From Aquiflexum sp. TKW24L (lineage in GTDB: Bacteria; Bacteroidota; Bacteroidia; Cytophagales; Cyclobacteriaceae): DNA of 64,000 nucleotides. The stretch covers positions 1 through 64,000 of the forward strand of contig NZ_JAMFLG010000013.1 in assembly GCF_023502205.1 (NCBI RefSeq). The letters run 5' to 3'. The position numbers were made by a program, and so were the translations under genes. Every line of letters begins with the position of its first letter. The stretch's first letter is position 1. The notes beneath the pieces were generated by a model. The model was not told the DNA's origin. It saw only the letters and a program-made list of their open reading frames with translations, and did not search any database. Positions 25,662-34,672 of this stretch are shown piece after piece.

Positions 25662-28600
25662 TCATTTTTTACCTAAAGGAAGGATTACAGTTACCTTTGT
25701 ACCCTGATCTTTTTGACTTTCGATAAGAATAGTCCCCCCCAAGATATCAACGAGGTTTTTGGTAATGGCTAGTCCAAGTCCTGTTCCTTCATAAATCCTG
25801 CTATTTCCACTACTTTCCTGCTCAAAAGGCTTGAACACAATCCTCTGAAAATCTTCGCTCATTCCTATGCCTTGATCTGATACGGTCAGTTCAATCTTTT
25901 CGTCAAACCCCCTTAATCTTACCGAAATTATTCCCTTTTCAGAGTATTTGATAGCATTTCCTACCAGGTTGTTGACAATCATCTCAAAATACCTCTGGTC
26001 AATCAAACCCTTCAATGATTGGGTTTCATATTTGGCCGAGAGTAAAAGACCCTTTCGAATAGCAAGACCTTTAAGGGGAAGCATGATAGTTGCCAAAAAA
26101 TCATTGATATTGGATTCTTTGTAGAACACTTCAAGTTTTTTTGCTTCAATTTTTGAAAGGTCAAGGATACTGTTGATCGTAGATAATAACCGCTCTCCGG
26201 ATTCTTGTATAATTTCAAGCTGGGAAATTAAATTGGGATCGTTCTGCCTTTGAAGAATAATGTTTTCAGTACTGCCCAAAATTCCATTGAGAGGTGTCCT
26301 GATTTCATGACTGATATTAGAAAGAAAGTTAGACTTTAATTTATTGGCCTCTTCTGCTTTTTCTTTGGCTATCTGAAGGCCTTTTTCAAATGCCTTTTTC
26401 TCGGTAATGTCTCTAAAAACTGTTAAGATCAAGGGATTGCCTGCATGTTCGGATTTCAACTTTGCCACATAAAGTTCGATTTCCCTCGTTCCACCCTTCA
26501 ATGGCATACCCAATTCGAAAGTTTTACCTTGGCTTTCTTCGTTTGTAATGCCTTGCTGAATGATAGGTTTTTGGCTTTTATAAAATTCCGGATCTGAAAA
26601 GAGGTCTGATATATATCTTTTCTCCAGTTCTTTGACCGGAATAGAAACCAATTTGGCAAGGCTAGGATTTGCAACGATAATTTTCCCCTGATCTGTCGAC
26701 AGCATCAATCCGTCCTTGGAACTGATCCAGACATTTCTAAACTGGTCCTCAGTATTGAAAACCTGTTTGATTTTTTCATCGATTGTTTTTTTGAGTAAAC
26801 CTTCTTTTCTCAAAAGATTAAGAAGTGTATTAAAAAGAAATCCTATAAGCAAAAAGACAAACAACAAGACGATTACAAACCACGCCTGAAGGTAGACGGG
26901 CTTCAAAATCCTGAATTCGGCAGAAGAAACTTCAGGGACTATAAAATTACCATCTACCCCTGCCTGAAGCAAAAATCTATAACTGCCAGGCGGCAGGTTA
27001 TTGAAAGTCAATACATTGCTTCTTGGATTGACTATTTCTATCCAATCTTCGTGGAAGCCTTCGAGCTTGTACTTGATCACAAGATCATTGGGTTGGATAA
27101 AAGTCACCGCCCTATAAGTGATTTCAATGTTATTGATTTCATTGGGAATCCGCATTAAATCAATTCGGATACTGTCGGCACCGAGGACTTTGACAGATTG
27201 GATTCCGGTGAGTGGGGCATACACTCTATCGATATTTTCTTCAGGGATAAATACTGACAATCCCTTGCTCGACCCAATCCAGATCCTGCCGTTGTCACTT
27301 TCCATCAATGCCCCTCTATTTATCTCCAAGCCTGAAAGGCCGCTGATTTCGGTGTAATAGTCAGATTTGCCATTTTTGATGCGGTAGACACCCTTGTCCG
27401 TGCCGGCCCACAAAAAACCGTTGGTATCCTTTAACAGCGCATAAACAGGCCTATCAATTATTCCATTTTCAATGCGGTAATAATCGAGTTTTCCATCACA
27501 ATAATATTTAAGTCCATTTTCTGATCCCAATATCAGACAACCACCATCTTCCTCAATATAATCAAATCCAACTGCAGCTATAAGGTTGTCTTTTTCTACC
27601 AATCCAGTTGAAAAATTCGGGCTCCCTCCTTGCATAAATAATATTCTGCCGTCTTTGAGTTTGCCTGTCTTTCTGACAAAAATCTGGGTTTGACCCAGAT
27701 TTTTTAAAACTACATCTGTGATTTCATTTTGAAAATGCTTTTCATTTTCATTTTTGATAGAAGAAAGATAGAGTTTATCCCTTGCAGCAATGAACAGACT
27801 GTCACCGATTGCCCTGACAGAGGTCACGAATCTTCCCTCAGGATTGGGGACAAAATCTGTCCGGGAGGTTTTTGGATCAAACCGTCCTATTCCTTTAAGG
27901 TTGGATGAAATCCATATGGTGCCGTATGTGTCTTTGGAAAAATTACTGATCCTAAATTTTGGATGGCCAACCAATCCCTCATATCCATAAAGGGTTACAA
28001 CATTAGAATTTTCTGACCAAACCTGTAGGCCATTGTTAAATCCTATCAAATATTTGGAAGAATCCAACCTGATTACAGCCGTGACCTCATCATCCAAAAG
28101 CGATTTGGAACTGTAATTGATAAATCTAAGGGAATTGATGTTAGTAAGTCCACGGTTGGTTGCAATCCATTTGATACCTTCCCTATCCACAAAAAAGCTG
28201 TAAATAAAATAGGCTTTAAGGACATCATAAGAATCGATTTCAAGACTTTTATCCAGCTTGGGTTCATACTTATATAACTGTGAATTATAGTTGTAATATA
28301 CCCTACCTTCAAATACCTGCAGGTGGCTGAAATCCACAACGCTAAAAATTTCTCTTTCAAAATTTTGTCTTATAATTTTTTCGGGTGAGTGGTAATTCTT
28401 ACCAAAGGCCAAAAAATCAAGTCCAAGAAAATAATAGCCCTTACTGACCTCGTCATACGCAATGTGCTGGACCTTTGCAGGCAAATCAATACCTTTAAAC
28501 GCATATTCCTTTAATCCTCCATCCTGAAATATATAAGAACTGTATCTAAAGAGTACCAGTATCCCATCCTTTGTCCATAAGTCAGATTTGTATAATCCTG

Positions 28601-29102
28601 AACTTTTGAAGTCAAAATCCTGTGCATGCCATTTTTTTTCATTTTCATTTCTGGAAAAAAGTTTGGTGTCTGAAAATAAAAGGTATTGCCAGCCAATGGC
28701 CGTTTTCTTGGGTAAAAACAGCAAATGGTTGTGGTTTTGGGTAGAGGTAAGGAGATTCTTTAGGTCAAACTCAGTCCAAGACCCATCAAAATAAAAGAAA
28801 GCCTTTGGTTCATTGACCAAATTGCTTACCCAAATTTTATCTTCCTCGTCTCTGAATATCCTGACTTCCTTGGCAAGCTGACTTTGGATCTCCTCGGGAA
28901 TAGGATAGGTGCCAAAACCGTCGGAATAAAAAACCCCAAGGGAAGTATTGAACCACATCAACCCTTGCTGATCCTGAGTAACCTCAAATATAATATCCGA
29001 TGGAAGTTCAACTCCTTTGATCTGATTATTGAACTGGAAGGTCTGAGAAATACCGACATTTCCGATCAAGACAAAGAAAATGAGAAAAAGCGCTTTTTGC
29101 AT
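25662..29102 (-). CDS. Periplasmic-propeller sensor histidine kinase with PAS domain
   Basis: 1146 aa. A signal peptide (to GISQ) is followed by about 700 residues of regulator-propeller repeats (IWISSNLKGIGRFD, LWAGTDKGVYRIKNG, IWIGSSKGLSVF), then a Y_Y_Y immunoglobulin-like domain (YKLEGFHEDWIEI), one membrane helix (about 765-785), PAS (RNVWISSKDGLMLS), HisKA with NISHEIRTPLNG, and HATPase (GMSEDFQRIVFKPFEQE, GTGLGLAITKNLVDILGG). The layout matches hybrid two-component sensors of Bacteroidota, but the protein ends at the ATPase with no receiver or AraC domain. The ligand is unknown, and no polysaccharide-utilisation genes are adjacent. Confidence 0.92.
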   Translation of the reverse strand: MQKALFLIFFVLIGNVGISQTFQFNNQIKGVELPSDIIFEVTQDQQGLMWFNTSLGVFYSDGFGTYPIPEEIQSQLAKEVRIFRDEEDKIWVSNLVNEPKAFFYFDGSWTEFDLKNLLTSTQNHNHLLFLPKKTAIGWQYLLFSDTKLFSRNENEKKWHAQDFDFKSSGLYKSDLWTKDGILVLFRYSSYIFQDGGLKEYAFKGIDLPAKVQHIAYDEVSKGYYFLGLDFLAFGKNYHSPEKIIRQNFEREIFSVVDFSHLQVFEGRVYYNYNSQLYKYEPKLDKSLEIDSYDVLKAYFIYSFFVDREGIKWIATNRGLTNINSLRFINYSSKSLLDDEVTAVIRLDSSKYLIGFNNGLQVWSENSNVVTLYGYEGLVGHPKFRISNFSKDTYGTIWISSNLKGIGRFDPKTSRTDFVPNPEGRFVTSVRAIGDSLFIAARDKLYLSSIKNENEKHFQNEITDVVLKNLGQTQIFVRKTGKLKDGRILFMQGGSPNFSTGLVEKDNLIAAVGFDYIEEDGGCLILGSENGLKYYCDGKLDYYRIENGIIDRPVYALLKDTNGFLWAGTDKGVYRIKNGKSDYYTEISGLSGLEINRGALMESDNGRIWIGSSKGLSVFIPEENIDRVYAPLTGIQSVKVLGADSIRIDLMRIPNEINNIEITYRAVTFIQPNDLVIKYKLEGFHEDWIEIVNPRSNVLTFNNLPPGSYRFLLQAGVDGNFIVPEVSSAEFRILKPVYLQAWFVIVLLFVFLLIGFLFNTLLNLLRKEGLLKKTIDEKIKQVFNTEDQFRNVWISSKDGLMLSTDQGKIIVANPSLAKLVSIPVKELEKRYISDLFSDPEFYKSQKPIIQQGITNEESQGKTFELGMPLKGGTREIELYVAKLKSEHAGNPLILTVFRDITEKKAFEKGLQIAKEKAEEANKLKSNFLSNISHEIRTPLNGILGSTENIILQRQNDPNLISQLEIIQESGERLLSTINSILDLSKIEAKKLEVFYKESNINDFLATIMLPLKGLAIRKGLLLSAKYETQSLKGLIDQRYFEMIVNNLVGNAIKYSEKGIISVRLRGFDEKIELTVSDQGIGMSEDFQRIVFKPFEQESSGNSRIYEGTGLGLAITKNLVDILGGTILIESQKDQGTKVTVILPLGKK

Positions 29103-29178
29103 AGGGGTACCGTACGCCGTCTAAATTAGAAAAAGATACGGATAGTGTAAATTAATTGGATATTGTTTCCCTTTTCTT

Positions 29179-29208
29179 TTTGTGGACGGGCTTAATCCTT
29201 TATTTTTG
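29179..29208 (+). promoter_or_regulatory. sucD promoter
   Basis: TTTG (29179-29182) and TATTTTTG (29201-29208, exact TAnnTTTG) with 18 bp between them. The start site near 29214 excludes the longer upstream start of sucD and supports the ATG at 29231. Confidence 0.65.
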
Positions 29209-29230
29209 TGCAAACTATAAAAATCGCAGC

Positions 29231-30112
29231 ATGAGTGTTTTAGTCAATAAAGATTCCAAAATAATTGTGCAGGGCTTTACCGGTTCGGAAGGTTCTTTTC
29301 ACGCACAGCAAATGATCGAATACGGAACCAATGTGGTTGGCGGTGTAACACCTGGCAAAGGCGGCACCAGACACTTGGAAAAACCGGTTTTTAACTCAGT
29401 AGAAGAAGCTGTACAGAAAACAGGTGCCAATACATCGATTATTTTTGTTCCACCGGCATTCGCTGCTGATGCCATCATGGAAGCTGCTGATGCAGGAATC
29501 AAGGTGATCATCACCATCACGGAGGGTATTCCTGTCGCTGACATGATGAAAGCAAAACCTTATATCAAAGAAAGAGGCGCAACCCTTATCGGTCCTAACT
29601 GTCCAGGGGTCATCACTCCGGGTGAAGCCAAAGTGGGCATCATGCCAGGCTTTGTTTTCAAAAAAGGAAGAATCGGAATAGTGTCCAAGTCAGGAACATT
29701 GACCTACGAAGCAGCGGATCAAATCGCCAAAGCAGGACTAGGTGTATCCACAGCCATCGGAATCGGTGGAGACCCGATCATCGGAACATCCACCAAAGAT
29801 GCAGTGCAACTTTTGATGGAAGATCCCGAAACCGATGCGATCGTCATGATCGGTGAGATCGGTGGAAATTACGAAGCTGATGCTGCAAGATGGATCAGGG
29901 CAAACGGCAACAAAAAGCCTGTGGTGGGATTTATCGCCGGTCAGACCGCACCTGCTGGACGTAGAATGGGCCACGCCGGTGCGATCATCGGTGGTGCTGA
30001 TGACACAGCAATTGCAAAAATGCGTATCCTTGCTGAGAACGGAATCCACGTGGCAGAATCTCCGGCTGAAATCGGCGCTGTGATGGCGAAGGTATTGGGA
30101 GTTGTAGCCTGA
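29231..30112 (+). CDS. sucD: Succinyl-CoA synthetase, alpha subunit
   Basis: 293 aa from the ATG at 29231 ([10 protein letters not shown]); an upstream frame adds 25 hydrophobic residues but lies before the predicted transcript start. It binds CoA through the N-terminal Rossmann fold ([22 protein letters not shown]) and carries the phosphohistidine in [12 protein letters not shown]. With SucC it makes ATP or GTP from succinyl-CoA in the TCA cycle. SucC is not encoded in the window. Succinyl-CoA is also the substrate of the methylmalonyl-CoA mutase encoded at 11-14.6 kb. A strong terminator follows. Confidence 0.97.
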   Translation: MSVLVNKDSKIIVQGFTGSEGSFHAQQMIEYGTNVVGGVTPGKGGTRHLEKPVFNSVEEAVQKTGANTSIIFVPPAFAADAIMEAADAGIKVIITITEGIPVADMMKAKPYIKERGATLIGPNCPGVITPGEAKVGIMPGFVFKKGRIGIVSKSGTLTYEAADQIAKAGLGVSTAIGIGGDPIIGTSTKDAVQLLMEDPETDAIVMIGEIGGNYEADAARWIRANGNKKPVVGFIAGQTAPAGRRMGHAGAIIGGADDTAIAKMRILAENGIHVAESPAEIGAVMAKVLGVVA

Positions 30113-30133
30113 TAAAATAAATTGGTTAATTGG

Positions 30134-30151
30134 TCCCGATAGCTATCGGGA
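30134..30151. repeat. 18-bp perfect palindrome inside flanking direct repeats
   Basis: TCCCGATAGCTATCGGGA is perfectly self-complementary. It is flanked by near-identical copies of TTGGTTAATTGG on both sides (about 30122-30133 and 30152-30164). It looks like an intergenic repeat element or a dimeric protein site; no second copy was noticed in this window. Confidence 0.7.
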
Positions 30152-30171
30152 TGGTTAATTGGTTAAAAATA

Positions 30172-30206
30172 AAAAAACCGCTTGGAGAAACTCCAAGCGG
30201 TTTTTT
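30172..30206 (+). terminator. sucD intrinsic terminator
   Basis: 16-bp stem with core CCGCTTGGAG/CTCCAAGCGG (30172-30187 with 30191-30206), AAA loop and T-run. Symmetric A and T tracts make it potentially bidirectional. Confidence 0.92.
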
Positions 30207-30293
30207 GTTAAAAAGTAATGCTGAACTTGATGGGAAATTTTCTGGATAATGTTTATTAAAAGCAAAAGTTTTGCCTTCTAATAAAAACTTATT

Positions 30294-30569
30294 TTACAAT
30301 TCTTCTTCTACGATGTTCAATCCATGTTTTTTCTCAAACTCATTTCTTTTCAATTCAAATCTCTCCGCTTCGGCATTGACCATGTCCAACGATTCATTGT
30401 ATCTGGTAAATAATTCGCCGATATTTTTTTCCATTTCTCCAAAATTAAACTGCATGGCATCCACCTGTAATTGGGAAGCTTTTTCAACCATGGCTATTTG
30501 ACTGTTTTTGAGATCTTCCAACAACATCAAAGCCCTATCCATTTTTACTAATTTTTCTCGGTTATCCAT
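30294..30569 (-). CDS. Small coiled-coil protein of unknown function
   Basis: 91 aa from the ATG at 30569 (MDNREKLVKMDRAL); an in-frame start ten codons upstream is less likely. It is almost wholly helical and charged (LLEDLKNSQIAMVEKASQ, FNFGEMEKNIGELFTRYNE, RFELKRNEFEKKHG) with heptad spacing and no signal peptide. No family recognised. It stands alone, converging on sucD. Confidence 0.6.
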   Translation of the reverse strand: MDNREKLVKMDRALMLLEDLKNSQIAMVEKASQLQVDAMQFNFGEMEKNIGELFTRYNESLDMVNAEAERFELKRNEFEKKHGLNIVEEEL

Positions 30570-30968
30570 TTTATTTGATTTTTTCAATAAATAATACAAT
30601 AACCATTCCTAAGTAATATTTAAAATTGTTTTTGTTTTAAAGGAGTATTGAGATTTGAGACGTGAGACAGGAGACAGGAGACAGTCGCAACAATCAAATA
30701 AAGTAAATCTAATTTAGCCAGCCTCAGGATGAATGGTTTGGATACTCTTTCAGCCAATAAAGATGTGCTCCACTTTTTCAATCTTTTAATATTAAAATAT
30801 CTTTGACTTATTTTTGGATTATCCCGCCAAAGACTATTTCAGACAAACGGAATATCCTTCAGTAGCTTATGGAATACGCTCTAGTAGCGCATTCCCTCTC
30901 ATACAGTTTAAAGAAATTTCTACTGCTATATCTTTCTATTGCACTATATTTAAGTAAAAAGCTTGATC
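30570..30968. repeat. Gene-free region with GAGACAG tandem repeat and an imperfect hairpin
   Basis: Between the coiled-coil gene and the flavoprotein gene. 30657-30684 holds four 7-bp units (GAGACGT then GAGACAG three times). 30871-30895 forms an imperfect hairpin, GGAATACGCT against AGCGCATTCC with one mismatch. No exact promoter box was found and no ORF is supported. Confidence 0.6.
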
Positions 30969-32567
30969 ATGCGCAATTACCCTTCCTACAAACAAAGTAA
31001 ACCTTCCGGCCAGTATGATGCCATTGTCATTGGTTCGGGCCTAGGCGGGCTTACTACGGCTGCCCTACTTTCCCAACACGGACAAAAGGTGCTTGTACTT
31101 GAAAAACACTATACCATTGGCGGTTTTACCCATGTTTTCAAAAGGAAAGATTATGAATGGGACGTGGGCATTCACTATGTCGGCGATATGCACAATGACC
31201 AAAAACTTATGCCCCGCCTTTTCCAACACATCACGCAAGGGAAATTACAGTGGGAAGACATGGGAGAAGTGTATGATAAGATCGTTTTTGAGGATAAAAC
31301 CTATGATTTGGTGAAAGGCCGGAAAAATCTTGTAACCAAACTAAAGTCAGATTTTGATACTCCTGAGGACCATGCTGCCATTGACCGCTACATGGAAGCA
31401 GTGAAAAATGTAATTGTAAGCAGCAGGGGTTTCTACAGTATGAAGGTAGTTCCAGGTTTAATAGGGAAATGGCTGCGAAAATGGACTTCAAGGAAGTTCC
31501 TGAAATTCTCAGATATCACCACCCTCGAAATGCTCCGTACTTTTACGGATAATGAAAAACTAATCGGCGTACTTTGTGGCCAATATGGTGATTATGGTCT
31601 TCCTCCTGCACAAAGTAGCTTTGCCATGCACGCCATCCTGGTCAATCACTATTTCAACGGAGGGTACTTCCCTGTAGGCGGATCGGCCAAAATTGCGGAA
31701 TACATCTATCCCCAAATCACAGCAGGAGGCGGAGATGTGTTTTCCAATGCTGAGGTGAAGGAGATTATTTTCGAAGGAAATAAGGCAGTAGGCGTGCGCA
31801 TGGCTGATAACCATGTGCTGAAAGCTGACCACATTATCAGCAATGCAGGGGTTTTTAATACCTTTCAAAAACTCATCGGCAAGCAGCATCCACTTTATCC
31901 CAAACTGGAACGGCAATTTGATGGCTTGCGCGCATCCGTGGCACATATATGTCTGTATATCGGCTTGAAAAAAAACAGCCAAGAATTACAATTGCCTACT
32001 TCCAATTTTTGGATTTACCCCGGCTACGACCACGATAAAACTGTGCGGGAATATCTCGCCAATCCAGATGAGAAGCCATTTCCCGTCGTCTATATTTCCT
32101 TTCCTTCAACCAAAGATCCGGATTGGGTTAATCGTTACCCCGGGACTTCCACCATTGAGATAATCTCGCTGGCTCCGTATGAGTGGTTTAAAAACTGGGA
32201 AGATACCCGTTGGGGAAAAAGAGGGGAAGATTACAATGCCATGAAAGAGAAATGGTCCCTGCGATTACTGGAAAAGCTCTACAGACAACTTCCGCATTTA
32301 AGGGGACAGATAGATTATTACGAGCTTTCCACGCCTCTATCCACTAAAAACTTTACAGGCTACCAATCAGGTGAAATATATGGGCTCGAACATAGTCCTG
32401 AAAGATTCCGAAATGAACACCTCACTCCACAAACGCCTTTTAAAAACCTGTACCTGACTGGGCAAGATATTGTTTCCTGTGGGATCGGAGGCGCGCTTAT
32501 GAGCGGGTTGATTACTTCATCCGCTATTTTGAGGAAAAATCTGGTAAAAACCATCATGAAATCATAG
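30969..32567 (+). CDS. Phytoene desaturase/retinol 13,14-reductase-like FAD oxidoreductase
   Basis: 532 aa from the ATG at 30969, two codons inside a frame that can also open with TTG. The FAD-binding motif AIVIGSGLGGLTTAALLSQHG (about residues 18-38) is followed by LVLEKHYTIGGFTHVFKRKDYEWDVGIHYVG, the signature of the carotenoid-desaturase/RetSat superfamily. A C-terminal GQDIVSCGIGGALMSG completes the flavin site. These enzymes add or remove hydrogens across polyene double bonds. No crtB, crtY or other carotenoid genes are nearby, so the substrate is open. DUF2442 and MutS-like genes follow within 12 bp each. Confidence 0.85.
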   Translation: MRNYPSYKQSKPSGQYDAIVIGSGLGGLTTAALLSQHGQKVLVLEKHYTIGGFTHVFKRKDYEWDVGIHYVGDMHNDQKLMPRLFQHITQGKLQWEDMGEVYDKIVFEDKTYDLVKGRKNLVTKLKSDFDTPEDHAAIDRYMEAVKNVIVSSRGFYSMKVVPGLIGKWLRKWTSRKFLKFSDITTLEMLRTFTDNEKLIGVLCGQYGDYGLPPAQSSFAMHAILVNHYFNGGYFPVGGSAKIAEYIYPQITAGGGDVFSNAEVKEIIFEGNKAVGVRMADNHVLKADHIISNAGVFNTFQKLIGKQHPLYPKLERQFDGLRASVAHICLYIGLKKNSQELQLPTSNFWIYPGYDHDKTVREYLANPDEKPFPVVYISFPSTKDPDWVNRYPGTSTIEIISLAPYEWFKNWEDTRWGKRGEDYNAMKEKWSLRLLEKLYRQLPHLRGQIDYYELSTPLSTKNFTGYQSGEIYGLEHSPERFRNEHLTPQTPFKNLYLTGQDIVSCGIGGALMSGLITSSAILRKNLVKTIMKS

Positions 32568-32578
32568 AACAAGAAACT

Positions 32579-32842
32579 ATGATAAGTATATTAAAACTTG
32601 AAGTGCTGAAAAATAATAAAATTGATTTCTCCTTTAGTGATAAAAAGCAAAAAATCATTGATTTTTCACCCTTCTTAGGAGAAAGCGATCTAAGTAAGGC
32701 TCTTTTGGATCCAGCATATTTCAAAAAGGTGGAATTATATGAACATGGACGTGGGATTTATTGGCCTAATGACTATGATTTTTGTCCTGACTTTTTACGA
32801 AGTTATCAAGCAGAGGAAAATGAAGTACTGGCTGAAAAGTGA
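32579..32842 (+). CDS. DUF2442 domain protein
   Basis: 87 aa. The segment ILKLEVLKNNKIDFSFSDKKQKIIDFSPFL followed by FKKVELYEHGRGIYWPNDYDFCPDFL matches the DUF2442 pattern (core beta strands and the W-P-N...D motif). DUF2442 proteins often lie beside DUF4160 proteins in putative toxin-antitoxin pairs; none is present here. Gaps of 11 bp upstream and 10 bp downstream put it in one transcript with the flavoprotein and MutS-like genes. Confidence 0.8.
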   Translation: MISILKLEVLKNNKIDFSFSDKKQKIIDFSPFLGESDLSKALLDPAYFKKVELYEHGRGIYWPNDYDFCPDFLRSYQAEENEVLAEK

Positions 32843-32852
32843 TAACTGAAAG

Positions 32853-34511
32853 ATGGAATATCTCATTTTAGGGGCAATTGGGATCATACTAGTGGTTTTT
32901 TTATTTTACCGAAATAAACAAGGAAACAAGAAAAAGCAACTTGGAGAAATCCAGTCTTCCTGGGGCAAACCCAAATTGGATTCGTTCGACTTTAACAGGA
33001 TATCCAAATATGCAGATATAGTAAATACCGAGAAGTTTCATCGACTGAGTGGCCAAACGACCGAGGACATAGACTTTTACGGACTATTTGAATTTATAGA
33101 TCGGACCAGCAGTAAAGTAGGTCAGCAATACCTCTTCAAAAAATTGATAGAACCAACCCATAATACTGTTGATCCATCGGAAAGCCTTATCAAACTTTTT
33201 ACTGGGGACAAACAACTCAGGGAATCTATCCAAATTGAACTTTCAAAACTAAATAATAGCGGAGCCTACTACATCACTACCCTACTAAAGGACAAACTTT
33301 TGGAAAAACCAAGGTGGTTTAACCTTCTCATTTTGGATTTTGTTATTCTGATTTCTTTATTGATTCTATCTGTCAAATTTCCGGTACTGATATTGGTTTT
33401 GATCCTTTTTTTGACTTTAAATATGTTTTTACATTATTGGAATAAGAACAATACATTTCAGTTTCTTAGGTCTTTTCCCCAATTGAACAACCTGATCAAT
33501 GTATCTAAGGTGTTGGTTAAAAAAGGCGATGAGTTTTCCGACAAAAAAATTGAGGAAAGCATCTCAGATTTGAAATCATTTCAGCAAAAGGTATTTCTCA
33601 TAAACCTTACCATCGATAATGGGATCAAATCTGAATTAAGCTTTGTTGCAACCTATCTGATTGAGTTGATCAAGGCGTTTTTTTTGGTGGAAGTATTTGC
33701 CCTCTACAGAATAACCAAAGAGTTGGAATCCAAAAAATCATCCATTCAAAACCTATTCAATTATGTGGGCCATATTGATACAGCCATTTCAATTGCTTCT
33801 TTAAGAGCGGGTAATGAAAAAACCTGTTTGCCAAAATTTATTTCAGCAAAAAAGGAGTTAATTCTAAAGAATCTATACCATCCCTTAATCGAGGATTGCG
33901 TCAAAAACAACCTGACAATAACCAATAAAAGCATTCTGATTACAGGATCCAACATGTCCGGGAAATCAACATTTTTAAGATCCTTGATCATTAATTCAAT
34001 CCTTGCCCAGACAATTTATACTTGTTTCGCTGACGAATTCACATCCCCAATTCTCAAACAATTTTCATCGATTAGGATAGATGATGATTTGTTTGATGGA
34101 AAAAGCTATTATTTCCAAGAAGTCGAAATTATGGCCAAATTGATAGCGCAAGTTGAATCTGCCGACCAAAATCTTTTCGTTTTGGATGAGGTTTTTAAAG
34201 GGACCAACACCATCGAAAGAATTGCGTCTGCCAAGGCAATACTTTCCTATTTAAACCGCAATGAAAATATCGTCATTGTAGCCACACACGATATTGAATT
34301 GGCTGACATGCTTGCACAAGAATATGACTTATACCACTTTACCGAGACAGTGGAAAACAAAGCGCTTCATTTCGATCATACGATTAAGTCAGGTCAGTTG
34401 AAAACAAGAAATGCAATTAAGATTTTGGAATTATCCAATTATCCTGCCGATGTGATTAAAGAAGCGCAGGAGATTAGTTCTTCTTTAGGAGCATGGCCAC
34501 AAATCCCCTAG
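32853..34511 (+). CDS. Membrane-bound MutS-like ATPase
   Basis: 552 aa. The C-terminal third is a MutS ATPase: Walker A TGSNMSGKSTFLR (about 368-380), the YYFQEVEIMAKL and LFVLDEVFKGTNTIERIASA (Walker B and signature) motifs, and ATHDIELADML. The N-terminal mismatch-recognition and connector domains of MutS are absent. Instead there is an N-terminal helix (residues 2-20) and a double hydrophobic segment (about 152-193), so it is anchored in the membrane. This layout fits the Bacteroidota MutS-domain-V proteins of unknown function and argues against conventional mismatch repair. Confidence 0.85.
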   Translation: MEYLILGAIGIILVVFLFYRNKQGNKKKQLGEIQSSWGKPKLDSFDFNRISKYADIVNTEKFHRLSGQTTEDIDFYGLFEFIDRTSSKVGQQYLFKKLIEPTHNTVDPSESLIKLFTGDKQLRESIQIELSKLNNSGAYYITTLLKDKLLEKPRWFNLLILDFVILISLLILSVKFPVLILVLILFLTLNMFLHYWNKNNTFQFLRSFPQLNNLINVSKVLVKKGDEFSDKKIEESISDLKSFQQKVFLINLTIDNGIKSELSFVATYLIELIKAFFLVEVFALYRITKELESKKSSIQNLFNYVGHIDTAISIASLRAGNEKTCLPKFISAKKELILKNLYHPLIEDCVKNNLTITNKSILITGSNMSGKSTFLRSLIINSILAQTIYTCFADEFTSPILKQFSSIRIDDDLFDGKSYYFQEVEIMAKLIAQVESADQNLFVLDEVFKGTNTIERIASAKAILSYLNRNENIVIVATHDIELADMLAQEYDLYHFTETVENKALHFDHTIKSGQLKTRNAIKILELSNYPADVIKEAQEISSSLGAWPQIP

Positions 34512-34644
34512 GTTTAGGACATGAAAAGAAATAAAAATTTCAGATTTAAAAGCCAAGGAATTTGTTTGTAGCAGCATGTAATACTTTAAAAACTTCTATC
34601 ACTCCAATTTTACAATTTTTGAATTTTCCAATCTTTCAATTCCT

Positions 34645-34652
34645 TACCTTTG
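34645..34652 (+). promoter_or_regulatory. -7 promoter box for the ABC-F gene
   Basis: TACCTTTG is an exact TAnnTTTG 21 bp before the ATG, with a TTTG at 34618-34621 somewhat too far upstream (23 bp). The leader would be very short. Confidence 0.45.
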
Positions 34653-34672
34653 CGGATTAATTTTCAGGTTCC

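Noticed and set aside
30294-30599. Start at 30599 for the coiled-coil protein
   Set aside because: The extra ten residues are hydrophobic and lysine-rich with no family support; the ATG at 30569 gives a clean coiled-coil N-terminus.
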